DNA of 64,000 nucleotides from CAVZMI01 sp050011775 (GTDB lineage Bacteria; Bacteroidota; Ignavibacteria; UBA10030; CAVZMI01). The notes under the pieces were generated by a model that searched no databases, was not told where the DNA came from, and saw nothing but the letters and a program-made list of their open reading frames with translations. A program made the translations under genes and the position numbers. The stretch is taken from contig JBEKIL010000004.1 of assembly GCA_050011775.1 (NCBI GenBank), positions 62,001-126,000 of the forward strand, read 5' to 3'. Below are positions 17,929-25,888 of this stretch, piece after piece (within the stretch, counting starts at the first letter, position 1; each line of letters begins with the position of its first letter).

Positions 17929-18876
17929 ATGAAAACTGATCAGATAGTGAGTGTAGTGACCGGAGGCGCCGGATTTCTTGGTTCCCATCTCTGTGAACGA
18001 CTCCTCAGCGAGGGACATATGGTGATTTGTATCGACAACCTTCTCACCGGTTCCATGGATAACATTGTCCACCTTCTGGGGAATGAAAATTTCCGATTTG
18101 TCCACTATGATATCACAGATTATATCTTTGTGGAAGGTCGGGTTGATAACATCCTGCATTTTGCATCTCCAGCAAGCCCGTTTGATTATCTGAAATATCC
18201 GATTCAGACACTGAAAGTCGGATCACTGGGAACACATAAGGCACTCGGACTGGCAAAAAACAAAGGGGCATGTTTCTTACTCGCCTCAACTTCCGAGGTA
18301 TACGGTGATCCAACCGTACACCCCCAGGAAGAAAGCTACTGGGGAAATGTCAACCCCATAGGCATCCGCGGAGTCTACGATGAGGCAAAACGTTTTGCCG
18401 AGGCAATGACCATGGCGTATCACCGCTATCACGGTGTCGATACCCGCATCGTTCGGATCTTCAATACATTCGGACCGCGGATGCGCCTTAACGATGGTCG
18501 GGCTATACCAGCCTTTCTATCTCAATCCTTACGTAATGAAGCGGTAACAGTATTCGGTGATGGGTCACAGACCCGAAGCGTTTGTTATGTGACAGATCTC
18601 ATCGAGGGAATTTACCGTCTGCTGAGTGTGAAATATTATGAACCTCTCAATATTGGTAATCCCGAAGAAATATCAATGCTGGATCTTGCCAAAGAATGCA
18701 TCGAGCTGACAGGAAGCCGCAGCACGATCATTTTTAAAGACCTCCCCGAAGACGATCCGAAAATCCGCCAACCCGATATTTCCCGGGCAAGGGATCTCTT
18801 CAATTGGCAGCCTGTCGTGTCACGGCGTGAAGGATTGATAAGGACCATCGAATATTTCAGGAAACAAATCATTTAA
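17929..18876 (+). CDS. UDP-glucuronate decarboxylase-like NAD-dependent epimerase
   Basis: 315 residues from the ATG at 17929, preceded by GGAG. The frame extends to 17911, but that start lacks a ribosome binding site. It is an extended short-chain dehydrogenase: VVTGGAGFLGSHLCERLL, IDNLLTGSMDNI, FASPASPFDYLKYPIQTLK, STSEVYGDP, the RGVYDEAKRFAEA block with Tyr-x-x-x-Lys, and RIFNTFGPRM. The D-N-L-x-T-G and SPASP-x-x-Y-x-x-x-P combination matches UDP-xylose synthases (UXS), which decarboxylate UDP-glucuronate. The gene directly after ugd would consume its product. It probably feeds UDP-xylose into capsule, O-antigen or glycoprotein glycans. Confidence 0.88.
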   Translation: MKTDQIVSVVTGGAGFLGSHLCERLLSEGHMVICIDNLLTGSMDNIVHLLGNENFRFVHYDITDYIFVEGRVDNILHFASPASPFDYLKYPIQTLKVGSLGTHKALGLAKNKGACFLLASTSEVYGDPTVHPQEESYWGNVNPIGIRGVYDEAKRFAEAMTMAYHRYHGVDTRIVRIFNTFGPRMRLNDGRAIPAFLSQSLRNEAVTVFGDGSQTRSVCYVTDLIEGIYRLLSVKYYEPLNIGNPEEISMLDLAKECIELTGSRSTIIFKDLPEDDPKIRQPDISRARDLFNWQPVVSRREGLIRTIEYFRKQII

Positions 18877-19530
18877 TTTCTATGGTTTCTGTCTACGACC
18901 CTTCGGGATTTTTTATTTATGAGTCAAAAATACCTGGCATCGATTCTTCCCTACCTAACAATGCATTAATTTCTTATGGTTCTATGAGATCTAGATTATG
19001 AGTTCGGAGGAACACGATTGAAAAATTAAGATATTCGTTCTGGCCTCTATTCACCTCAAAAATTGATCTCGGTTTGATTTTTGATTTCCCATTCAGAGTT
19101 GTGAACCGAACGTCTTGAAAAATGAGAAACTTTCTCAACTCATAAATCATCCATCCTCCTCGATGAGGTGAGCGAAATCCAGTTTCATAACATTATCCCC
19201 AGATCAGAAGGTGAAATTCTAACATGATCGAACTTCTATAAATTTGTAAACCTCCCCCGGGTGTCAAATGAGAGTTGAAATGTAATAATGGATTGAGTCA
19301 AACCAAACCAGAATTCTGGCATTTTAACTATATTTAAAAAAGCAAATATCGGGTGCTTGTCCGGGGTACTTGCAGATGGTAATAGCCGGAACAATTTTCT
19401 GGTTTAATAATTATTTCTTAGGTATATTATATCTTACGAAATGTATTATTCGCACATTCGTGACGCTTTTTGACGATGCCCGGAACGCAACCACATCGTC
19501 AAATGTTTGTACGGAAAAAAGGAGTTATCG
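18877..19530. other. long intergenic region without a recognisable gene
   Basis: About 650 bp between the nucleotide-sugar operon and the oxidoreductase operon. No open frame with coding character and no strong hairpin was found. A CCC-TTC-GGG mini-hairpin followed by TTTTTT near 18899-18917 might weakly terminate the sugar operon. The last 100 bases are AT-rich and probably hold the promoter of the ferredoxin operon, but no clear -35/-10 pair was read. Confidence 0.4.
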
Positions 19531-19785
19531 ATGATCCGAGGAACAGTAATAATAAATAAAGAAAATTGTAAGGGATGTTCACTGTGCATTCCTGCATGCA
19601 AACAAAATTCTCTGGCTCTGTCGAACGAGATCAACAGTCAGGGATATCATTATGTCGAACTTGTTCTGGATAATTGTACCGGCTGTATTAACTGTGCATT
19701 AGTCTGCCCTGATGCGGTGTTTGCGGTATATCGCGCGAAGAAGAAGGAGAAGTCAGCCCAGACCGACACCATCGTTACTCCATAG
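19531..19785 (+). CDS. korD: ferredoxin-type delta subunit of 2-oxoacid:ferredoxin oxidoreductase
   Basis: 84 residues from the ATG at 19531, preceded by AAAAAAGGAG. It has two full 4Fe-4S signatures, CKGCSLCIPAC near residue 14 and CTGCINCALVC near residue 49, and a Lys-rich tail. As the first gene of an operon with alpha, beta and gamma oxidoreductase subunits, it is the intersubunit ferredoxin that takes electrons from the thiamine diphosphate site to external ferredoxin. Cytoplasmic. The symbol follows the kor naming, but the substrate (2-oxoglutarate or branched-chain 2-oxoacids) is not proven. Confidence 0.88.
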   Translation: MIRGTVIINKENCKGCSLCIPACKQNSLALSNEINSQGYHYVELVLDNCTGCINCALVCPDAVFAVYRAKKKEKSAQTDTIVTP

Positions 19786-19805
19786 CACACATGTTCAAAG
19801 GAGAT

Positions 19806-20897
19806 ATGACCGTGCACGACATTAGTCTCATGAAAGGCAACGAAGCTCTTGCCGAAGCTGCAATACGGGCAGGACTTGACGCCTATTTTGGTTATCCCAT
19901 TACGCCTCAATCGGAAATTTTAGAATATCTTTCATCGGAGTTTGTCCCAAAAGGAGGGATTGTCCTTCAAGCAGAGAGCGAACTTGCGGCAATCAACATG
20001 ATCTATGGCGCATCGGGAGCCGGTGCTCGGGTGATGACCTCATCCTCTAGCCCGGGAATCAGTTTGATGCAGGAAGGACTTTCCTACAGTGCCTGCGCCG
20101 AACTTCCATTTCTTATTGTTAATGTGAACCGTGGGGGGCCGGGACTCGGAACCATCCAGCCGTCACAGGGCGACTACTTTCAGGCTGTCAAAGGAGGCGG
20201 ACATGGCGATTATCATCTCATCGTGCTTGCACCTGCGACCGTGCAGGAAATGGCCGATTTTGTTTACGATGGATTCGACCTCGCGGATAAATGGCGGATT
20301 CCTGTCATGATTCTTACCGATGGTGCACTCGGCCAGATGATGGAAAAAGTGGAATTCCGGCCGTACGATAAATCTCAACGCATTCCAAAGCCGTGGGCTA
20401 CAACAGGAAAGACAAAAGGGCGTGAACGAAATATCATCACATCGATACATCTCGAACCGGAACAGATGGAAGACTTCAACATCCATCTCCAGAAAAAATA
20501 TAAAAAGATTTGTGAAGAGGAGGTCCGATTCGAGCTTATCAATGCTGAGGATGCAGACCTTATTCTGGTTGCGTTCGGTCTTTCAGCACGGATCGCCCAT
20601 AAGGCAATTGACCTTGCAAAAGACCAGGGCATCAACGCCGGTCTGATGCGACCGATTACGCTGTATCCTTTTCCAACCACCATCATGAACCTGCTCGCAA
20701 AAAAAACTAAAGCAATACTCGTGGTCGAAATGAATTCCGGCCAGATGGTGGAAGATGTACGGCTCGCCGTCGACGGGCAGGTCCCCGTCTATTTTCACGG
20801 CCGAATGGGTGGAATGATTCCGAGTCCTGAAGAAGTTCTCGATGAGATGCTTACACTCTCACAGAAACATGAATTTCGTGTTATCGTACAGGAGTAA
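19806..20897 (+). CDS. korA: 2-oxoacid:ferredoxin oxidoreductase, alpha subunit
   Basis: About 363 residues. ATG codons occur at 19791 and 19806 and a GTG at 19812. The AAAGGAG at 19797-19803 lies too close to 19806, so GTG 19812 may be the true start. The protein opens ISLMKGNEALAEAAIRAGLDAYFGYPITPQSEILEYL, a family hallmark given here only to locate the pyrimidine-binding domain. ASGAGARVMTSSSSPGISLM and GPGLGTIQPSQGDYFQAVKG follow, and a transketolase C-terminal-like domain ends near MGGMIPSPEEVL. It pairs with the beta subunit to oxidise and decarboxylate a 2-oxoacid with CoA, reducing ferredoxin. Confidence 0.9.
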   Translation: MTVHDISLMKGNEALAEAAIRAGLDAYFGYPITPQSEILEYLSSEFVPKGGIVLQAESELAAINMIYGASGAGARVMTSSSSPGISLMQEGLSYSACAELPFLIVNVNRGGPGLGTIQPSQGDYFQAVKGGGHGDYHLIVLAPATVQEMADFVYDGFDLADKWRIPVMILTDGALGQMMEKVEFRPYDKSQRIPKPWATTGKTKGRERNIITSIHLEPEQMEDFNIHLQKKYKKICEEEVRFELINAEDADLILVAFGLSARIAHKAIDLAKDQGINAGLMRPITLYPFPTTIMNLLAKKTKAILVVEMNSGQMVEDVRLAVDGQVPVYFHGRMGGMIPSPEEVLDEMLTLSQKHEFRVIVQE

Positions 20898-20905
20898 ATA
20901 TCATT

Positions 20906-21688
20906 ATGGAACCAATAATCGATCTTGAAAATCTCGAATGTGTATACCTGAAACCCGGGACACTGGTCGATACACAAACACGTTATTGTCCCGGTTGCGG
21001 ACACGGGGTTGCTCATAGAGTTGTGATGGAAGTGATAGATGAATTAGGTATTCAGGAGAATGTCATCGGCATTGCTCCGGTGGGTTGTGCGGTATTCGCC
21101 TATTTTTATTTAGACATCGATATGCAGGAAGCAGCACACGGACGAGCATGTGCAGTAGCAACCGGAATCAAACGAGTTCTCCCCGATAAATATGTTTTCA
21201 CCTATCAGGGTGACGGTGATCTCGCAGCGATTGGCACGGCCGAAACCATCCACACGGCAAATCGTGGGGAGAACATCCTCGTCGTTTTTATCAACAATGC
21301 AATTTACGGCATGACAGGCGGCCAGATGGCCCCAACGACGATACTGGGGATGAAGACCAGCACATCTCCCTTCGGCCGCGACATCAAGCTGCAGGGATTT
21401 CCACTGAAGATTGCTGACCTCATAGCAATGTTACCGGGATCGGCCTATGTCACACGGCAGGCAGTCTTCACCCCGAACCATGTCAGACAACTAAAAAAAT
21501 CTCTTATTCGAGCATTCGGTTATCAAAAAGAAAAACGCGGGACATGTCTGATTGAAATCGTATCGAACTGTCCTTCAGGATGGAAAATGACACCACTCGA
21601 AGCAAACGATTGGCTTGAAAAAAACATGCTTCCTATCTATCCCTTGGGCGACCTAAAAGTACCGGAAGGCGAGGTGAAACACGCATGA
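20906..21688 (+). CDS. korB: 2-oxoacid:ferredoxin oxidoreductase, beta (thiamine diphosphate) subunit
   Basis: 260 residues, standard for the beta subunit. RYCPGCGHGVAHRVVMEVID is the N-terminal signature with the cluster-proximal cysteines. GDGDLAAIGTAETIHTANRG and INNAIYGMTGGQMAPTT form the metal and thiamine diphosphate-binding G-D-G ... N-N motif. Cytoplasmic, with the reaction as for the alpha subunit. It starts eight bases after the alpha stop, and its stop overlaps the gamma start by four bases, so subunits are made in stoichiometric amounts. Confidence 0.93.
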   Translation: MEPIIDLENLECVYLKPGTLVDTQTRYCPGCGHGVAHRVVMEVIDELGIQENVIGIAPVGCAVFAYFYLDIDMQEAAHGRACAVATGIKRVLPDKYVFTYQGDGDLAAIGTAETIHTANRGENILVVFINNAIYGMTGGQMAPTTILGMKTSTSPFGRDIKLQGFPLKIADLIAMLPGSAYVTRQAVFTPNHVRQLKKSLIRAFGYQKEKRGTCLIEIVSNCPSGWKMTPLEANDWLEKNMLPIYPLGDLKVPEGEVKHA

Positions 21689-22224
21689 CACACGAGCTCA
21701 TCTTTGCGGGCTTTGGCGGTCAGGGTGTTCTTTCGATGGGACAAGTTCTCGCATACGCCGGAATTACTGAAAACCGCGAAGTCTGCTGGATGCCGTCGTA
21801 TGGACCGGAAATGAGAGGCGGCACTGCGAATTGTATCACAATCATAGCCGATGAGCCGATCAGTTCACCCATCATTTCACGCTTCGATGCCGTTGTAGCA
21901 TTAAACCAACCGTCGCTCGATAAATTCGAAAAATCGGTGAAACCCGGCGGTCTGCTGCTCTATGACAGCACGAACATCATTAACAAACCGGTACGGACCG
22001 ATATCACTATCGTACCGATCCCGGCAAGTGAAGAAGCAATAAAATTGAATAACACGAAAGTGATGAATATGATTGTACTCGGAGCGCTCCTGCGCTGCCG
22101 GCAGGTTGTGGGACTTGAAGCTGTCCTCGTCGCCCTGAAAAAAGTTCTCCCTGAGCGTCATCATCACCTTATTCCGTTGAACGAAAAAGCACTCAGGCGC
22201 GGTGCCGAGCTAGTAGGGAAATGA
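21685..22224 (+). CDS. korC: 2-oxoacid:ferredoxin oxidoreductase, gamma subunit
   Basis: 179 residues, normal. The phosphate-binding loop FAGFGGQGVLSMGQVLAYAG opens the CoA-binding gamma domain, followed by SYGPEMRGGTANC and FDAVVALNQPSLDKF. It completes a delta-alpha-beta-gamma enzyme of the KOR/VOR type. The ATG overlaps the beta stop (ATGA), and the stop overlaps the upstream limit of the next small open frame. Confidence 0.92.
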   Translation: MTHELIFAGFGGQGVLSMGQVLAYAGITENREVCWMPSYGPEMRGGTANCITIIADEPISSPIISRFDAVVALNQPSLDKFEKSVKPGGLLLYDSTNIINKPVRTDITIVPIPASEEAIKLNNTKVMNMIVLGALLRCRQVVGLEAVLVALKKVLPERHHHLIPLNEKALRRGAELVGK

Positions 22225-22247
22225 AGATTTATCGACAGGAGGGATCA

Positions 22248-22496
22248 ATGGAACCTCAATGCGAACATAAATGCGCGAAGTTTTGCAGTGCGTTGGAAGA
22301 ATCCTTGCATCGTGAATCGGCAACACTCGAGTATTACAGGAGTGTCATTACCGAATGCGATTTCCCGGAAATACGGATTTACTTTCAGCGCCTGATCGTT
22401 GGACGGGAAGCATTGATTGCTTCTCTTCATCAGAAAATAGAAGAGGTGCAGATCGAACGCGATATCACCGACCAGATCGGATCAAGTCTTACATAA
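22248..22496 (+). CDS. small conserved-looking protein between two oxidoreductases
   Basis: 82 residues from the ATG at 22248, preceded by AGGAGGG. An alternative ATG at 22221 overlaps the gamma stop. The sequence is helical and charged: a short Cys/His-bearing start (MEPQCEHKCAKFCSALEES) is followed by two predicted amphipathic helices rich in Glu, Tyr and Arg (ESATLEYYRSVI and IYFQRLIVGREALIASLHQK). The spaced Glu residues recall half of a ferritin-like or rubrerythrin-like bundle, but no metal motif is certain. The three Cys and one His in the first 15 residues could bind a metal. The function is unknown. Location inside the operon suggests an accessory or assembly role for one of the oxidoreductases. 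Confidence 0.65.
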   Translation: MEPQCEHKCAKFCSALEESLHRESATLEYYRSVITECDFPEIRIYFQRLIVGREALIASLHQKIEEVQIERDITDQIGSSLT

Positions 22497-22518
22497 TATA
22501 ACATCGACGCAAGTGTTC

Positions 22519-23709
22519 ATGACTCCTCAGAGTGGTCATCAACATCGGAAAATACGCTCCGGAAATCAGATGATTGCCGAAGGGGCAATAAGGTCAGGAT
22601 GCAATTTCTTCAGCGGATATCCGATTACTCCTGCATCAGGAATTTTTAAATCAATGATCGAAGGCCTCCCGAAACGGGGCGACATTGCACTCAGTGCGCC
22701 CGATGAGATCTCGGCTCTTGCCTATTGTGTCGGCGCCTCAGCCCGTGGATGCAAAGCAATGACTGCAACATCCGGACCGGGATTTGCTCTGATGATCGAA
22801 ACTCTCCAGTATGCAATAATTACCGAAATACCTCTCGTTCTTGTCCTTGTCCAACGTCTGGGCCCGAGTACCGGTGGAGCAACTCAGGGTGGCCAGGGTG
22901 ACGTCCTGCTCGCCGAATTCTGTACGTCCGGCGGATACACCATCCCCATCTTTGCCCCAAGTACCGCTGCAGAATGCTATGAATTGACGATGCTTGCATT
23001 CTCATGGTCGGAAGTCCTGCGGACACCGGTGATTATACTCTCGGACAAGGAAGTCGGAATGACTTCGGAAAGTGTCGACTATATGGCACTCCGGGATATT
23101 GAAGTTGTCAACCGCACAGGTCTCCAGGCTCTTCCATCCAATTATTCGGCCATGGAGCGACACATTCCGACATATGATTTTTCAAAGCTGGAGGAAGTTC
23201 CGAAATTTTTTACCGTCGGCGGTGAGTATAAAGTAACGATGACGGGCTCAGCGCATGATAAGAATGGCATTCTCCAAAAAAATTCACCCGAAACAATCGA
23301 AGTCCTCCGGCATCTACAGGAAAAAATCGTCAATCGCACATTCGATATGTCCGTAGTGAAATTCGACGCGCAGGAGAATGCCGAAACGCTCGTCATCAGC
23401 TATGGGATTACTGCCCGAACAGCACGCGAGGCTGTCCGCCGGGCGCGGCTTCAGGGCCGGAAATTATCATTGCTCAACGTTCTGTCACTTTTTCCTCTAC
23501 CTGAAAAGAAAATCGCACACGCTTTGAATGGAGTGAAAAGAGTGATCGTCGCCGAAGAAAATCTTACGGGGTTATATCACGGAGTCATCAATCACCTATT
23601 CGCCAATCGGACTGTAATCGGAGTAAATACCATCGGACGAATGATCACACCGGATGATATTCTTAGGGCAATTTCTCAGGATTCGCCTGCCGGGGACGGA
23701 GGTGCATGA
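22519..23709 (+). CDS. second 2-oxoacid:ferredoxin oxidoreductase, alpha subunit
   Basis: 396 residues from the ATG at 22519 (a GTG at 22513 is in frame). The organisation is the same as the first alpha subunit: GNQMIAEGAIRSGCNFFSGYPITPASGIF at the start, only the G-Y-P-I-T-P core being diagnostic, then GASARGCKAMTATSGPGFALM, RLGPSTGGATQGGQGDVLLAEF and a C-terminal domain ending VNTIGRMITPDD. It diverges strongly from the alpha subunit at 19.8 kb, so it probably uses another 2-oxoacid. It has no neighbouring ferredoxin subunit of its own. Its stop overlaps the next gene. Confidence 0.88.
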   Translation: MTPQSGHQHRKIRSGNQMIAEGAIRSGCNFFSGYPITPASGIFKSMIEGLPKRGDIALSAPDEISALAYCVGASARGCKAMTATSGPGFALMIETLQYAIITEIPLVLVLVQRLGPSTGGATQGGQGDVLLAEFCTSGGYTIPIFAPSTAAECYELTMLAFSWSEVLRTPVIILSDKEVGMTSESVDYMALRDIEVVNRTGLQALPSNYSAMERHIPTYDFSKLEEVPKFFTVGGEYKVTMTGSAHDKNGILQKNSPETIEVLRHLQEKIVNRTFDMSVVKFDAQENAETLVISYGITARTAREAVRRARLQGRKLSLLNVLSLFPLPEKKIAHALNGVKRVIVAEENLTGLYHGVINHLFANRTVIGVNTIGRMITPDDILRAISQDSPAGDGGA

Positions 23710-23711
23710 TA

Positions 23712-25064
23712 ATGCCTGAGCAGAAATACCGGAACTATCTCATTGAAGATGCCATATTTCCATTCTGCAAGGGATGCGGTCATAGTCACGTTGTCACACG
23801 CCTGAATGATGCACTAGTCGAACTCCAGATCGATCCCTCAAAGGTTCTTCTCGTCAGCGACATTGGTTGTATCGGTCTGGTCGACAATCTCTTCCCAGAT
23901 CTTCATACAATGCATACGACGCACGGACGCTCGACGGCGTTTGCAACCGGAGTCGAGATCGCCGATGCTATTAAAAACACTTCTGAACTAAAGACCATCG
24001 TTATCATCGGTGATGGTGGTGCAATGATCGGGTTGCTTCATCTCGTGAACGCGGCACTTATGAATGTGGACATTACCGTCATCCTCGCAAATAATTTTCT
24101 TTTTGGGATGACAGGCGGACAGAATTCGAATTTCTCTCCGCTTGAATTCATCACGCCGACAACACCGCGCGGCAACATGATCCCTCCGATCGACATATGT
24201 AATATTCTCGACGGATGCGGAGCCGGATTCGTTGCACGCACTCTTGCAACCGACAAGAATCTCCCGCATGTCATCGCACAGGCAATCGCACATCCGGGAT
24301 TTGCACTCGTTGAAATCGTCGAGCTTTGTACAGAATATGCAGTAAAACCCAACGAGATAACGGGAAAATCGCTCGAAGAAATTCTTGCCCGACACCAATT
24401 ATCCCTGGGGATACTCCGTCAATCTTCCGTGCGAAAAGAATTCGGAGTTTTGTACAAGGAGAAATATGAACCCCGGGTGGAGAACGATAATACTTCATCG
24501 GAATATATCGATCAACTTTTTTCAGGCTCATTGCAAAAGCAGATGGGTATTGTCATTGCAGGGACAGCGGGCGAGCGGGTTCAGTCGACCGCTTATCTAC
24601 TCGCACGCGCTGCAGTTATGTCGGGACTGGAGTGTACGCAAAAGAACGATAATCCGGTTACACAGGGATCGGGTTTTTCGCTATCGGAAGTATGTATCAG
24701 TCCGACCGAAATATATTATACGGCTATTGACGAGCCGGACATAATAGTCGTGACCTCGACTGATGGATTAGAAGAATTACTGTCAAACGGTACGTTCAGC
24801 CGTGCATCTGAAAAGACCTTAATACTGGCAGACGCAGAATTATCGTTACACGAAACGAACGCCAGGGTCGTGAGATATAATTTCAGGAAGAAAATGTCTC
24901 CATCCCGGGCCTCAATGGCCGGAGTGTTTCTGGCCTCGCTCCTCGTTGATATTGTTCCGCCCGAGGCTCTTCAGGCAGCAATAAAAGAAAGGTTCGGCAA
25001 GGGATCAGCGGCATATGAGAAAGATTTTTCACAGCTCCGGGAAGCTGCAGATTCACTGGTATAA
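23712..25064 (+). CDS. second 2-oxoacid:ferredoxin oxidoreductase, fused beta-gamma subunit
   Basis: 450 residues from the ATG at 23712, which has GGAGGT at good spacing (another ATG lies at 23706). Residues 1 to about 270 are a beta subunit: FPFCKGCGHSHVVTRL, HGRSTAFATGVEIAD, GDGGAMIGLLHLVNAAL and ANNFLFGMTGGQNSNFSP for thiamine diphosphate. Residues from about 275 to the end have the layout of a gamma subunit (MGIVIAGTAGERVQSTAYLL, NPVTQGSGFSLSEVCIS, EPDIIVVTSTDGLEELL). The glycine loop is altered to G-T-A-G-E-R from the usual G-F-G-G-Q-G. Beta and gamma are normally separate, so this is a fusion with a possibly changed CoA-binding site. Confidence 0.82.
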   Translation: MPEQKYRNYLIEDAIFPFCKGCGHSHVVTRLNDALVELQIDPSKVLLVSDIGCIGLVDNLFPDLHTMHTTHGRSTAFATGVEIADAIKNTSELKTIVIIGDGGAMIGLLHLVNAALMNVDITVILANNFLFGMTGGQNSNFSPLEFITPTTPRGNMIPPIDICNILDGCGAGFVARTLATDKNLPHVIAQAIAHPGFALVEIVELCTEYAVKPNEITGKSLEEILARHQLSLGILRQSSVRKEFGVLYKEKYEPRVENDNTSSEYIDQLFSGSLQKQMGIVIAGTAGERVQSTAYLLARAAVMSGLECTQKNDNPVTQGSGFSLSEVCISPTEIYYTAIDEPDIIVVTSTDGLEELLSNGTFSRASEKTLILADAELSLHETNARVVRYNFRKKMSPSRASMAGVFLASLLVDIVPPEALQAAIKERFGKGSAAYEKDFSQLREAADSLV

Positions 25065-25077
25065 TCACAGAGATAAC

Positions 25078-25106
25078 TTGACAATGTGGTAAAAGGTCGC
25101 TACAAT
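25078..25106 (+). promoter_or_regulatory. strong sigma70-type promoter of the cytochrome cluster
   Basis: TTGACA at 25078-25083 (consensus -35) and TACAAT at 25101-25106 are separated by exactly 17 bp. Transcription would begin near 25113, leaving an untranslated leader of about 150 bases before the tetrahaem cytochrome. This separates the cytochrome genes transcriptionally from the upstream oxidoreductase operon. Confidence 0.7.
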
Positions 25107-25266
25107 ATATAGAGAATGCAGTTGAATCCTTCAGAAAACATCAGAGGGGAATTATTATTGCAGGGAGGACCTTTCTATAAGATGTTTCCTCTAAAATACT
25201 ACGACATGAGTAAAGACAATTTCAACCCCTGGATACCATGATTATACACAAGGGAGGAACCTTCTC

Positions 25267-25782
25267 ATGATGAAAAAATTCATGGCAGTAGTGACAGTCA
25301 TCTGTGTGATGATCTTTTTCGCATCTCTTATACATTCGCAGGTAACTGCAAAATATGTCGGCGAGAAGATATGTGCAGCATGTCATAGAGGTGCAGCGAA
25401 GGGTTCACAGGCTGAAATCTGGGAAAAGAGCAGCCATGCAAAAGCGTACAAAACACTCGAAACCCCTGAAGCCGATAAGATTGCGAAAGAAAAAGGACTT
25501 AAGACCACTGCAAAGGATAGCCCAGCCTGTCTGAAATGCCATACTGTTGGCAATGGAAAAGATGGTGTGACATGCGAAGCGTGCCACGGCCCGGGTTCCG
25601 AATATAAATCAATTGCCGTGATGAAAGATCGTGGAAAAGCTCTTGCCGCCGGTCTGATCATCGCCTCAAACGATCCCAAGTTGTGCGAGAAGTGTCATAA
25701 TCCGGAAAGTCCCAGTTACAAGAAGTTCGATTACAAAGCGTCGTGGGAAAAAATTAAGCATCCTCTGCCAAAGAAAGGATAA
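25267..25782 (+). CDS. periplasmic tetrahaem cytochrome c, c554-like
   Basis: 171 residues with a cleavable signal (MMKKFMAVVTVICVMIFFASLIHSQ) and four CXXCH haem sites: CAACH, CLKCH, CEACH and CEKCH. The order and the linking blocks (GSQAEIWEKSSHAKAYKTL, GVTCEACHGPGSEYK) match the cytochrome c-554 family, in which small tetrahaem proteins shuttle electrons in the periplasm. It is preceded by GGAGG and a long leader with a good promoter. As the first gene of the cluster, it is the likely link between inner-membrane electron donors and the outer-membrane components encoded next. Confidence 0.92.
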   Translation: MMKKFMAVVTVICVMIFFASLIHSQVTAKYVGEKICAACHRGAAKGSQAEIWEKSSHAKAYKTLETPEADKIAKEKGLKTTAKDSPACLKCHTVGNGKDGVTCEACHGPGSEYKSIAVMKDRGKALAAGLIIASNDPKLCEKCHNPESPSYKKFDYKASWEKIKHPLPKKG

Positions 25783-25888
25783 TAGTAAGATCATTACGGT
25801 CTTCCACAAAGAAAGACCGGAGTAAAATTCTTAATACTGCGATTCAACAGGAGAGCATTTTCGTTCACCCTTACTCAAGCAGATATTC

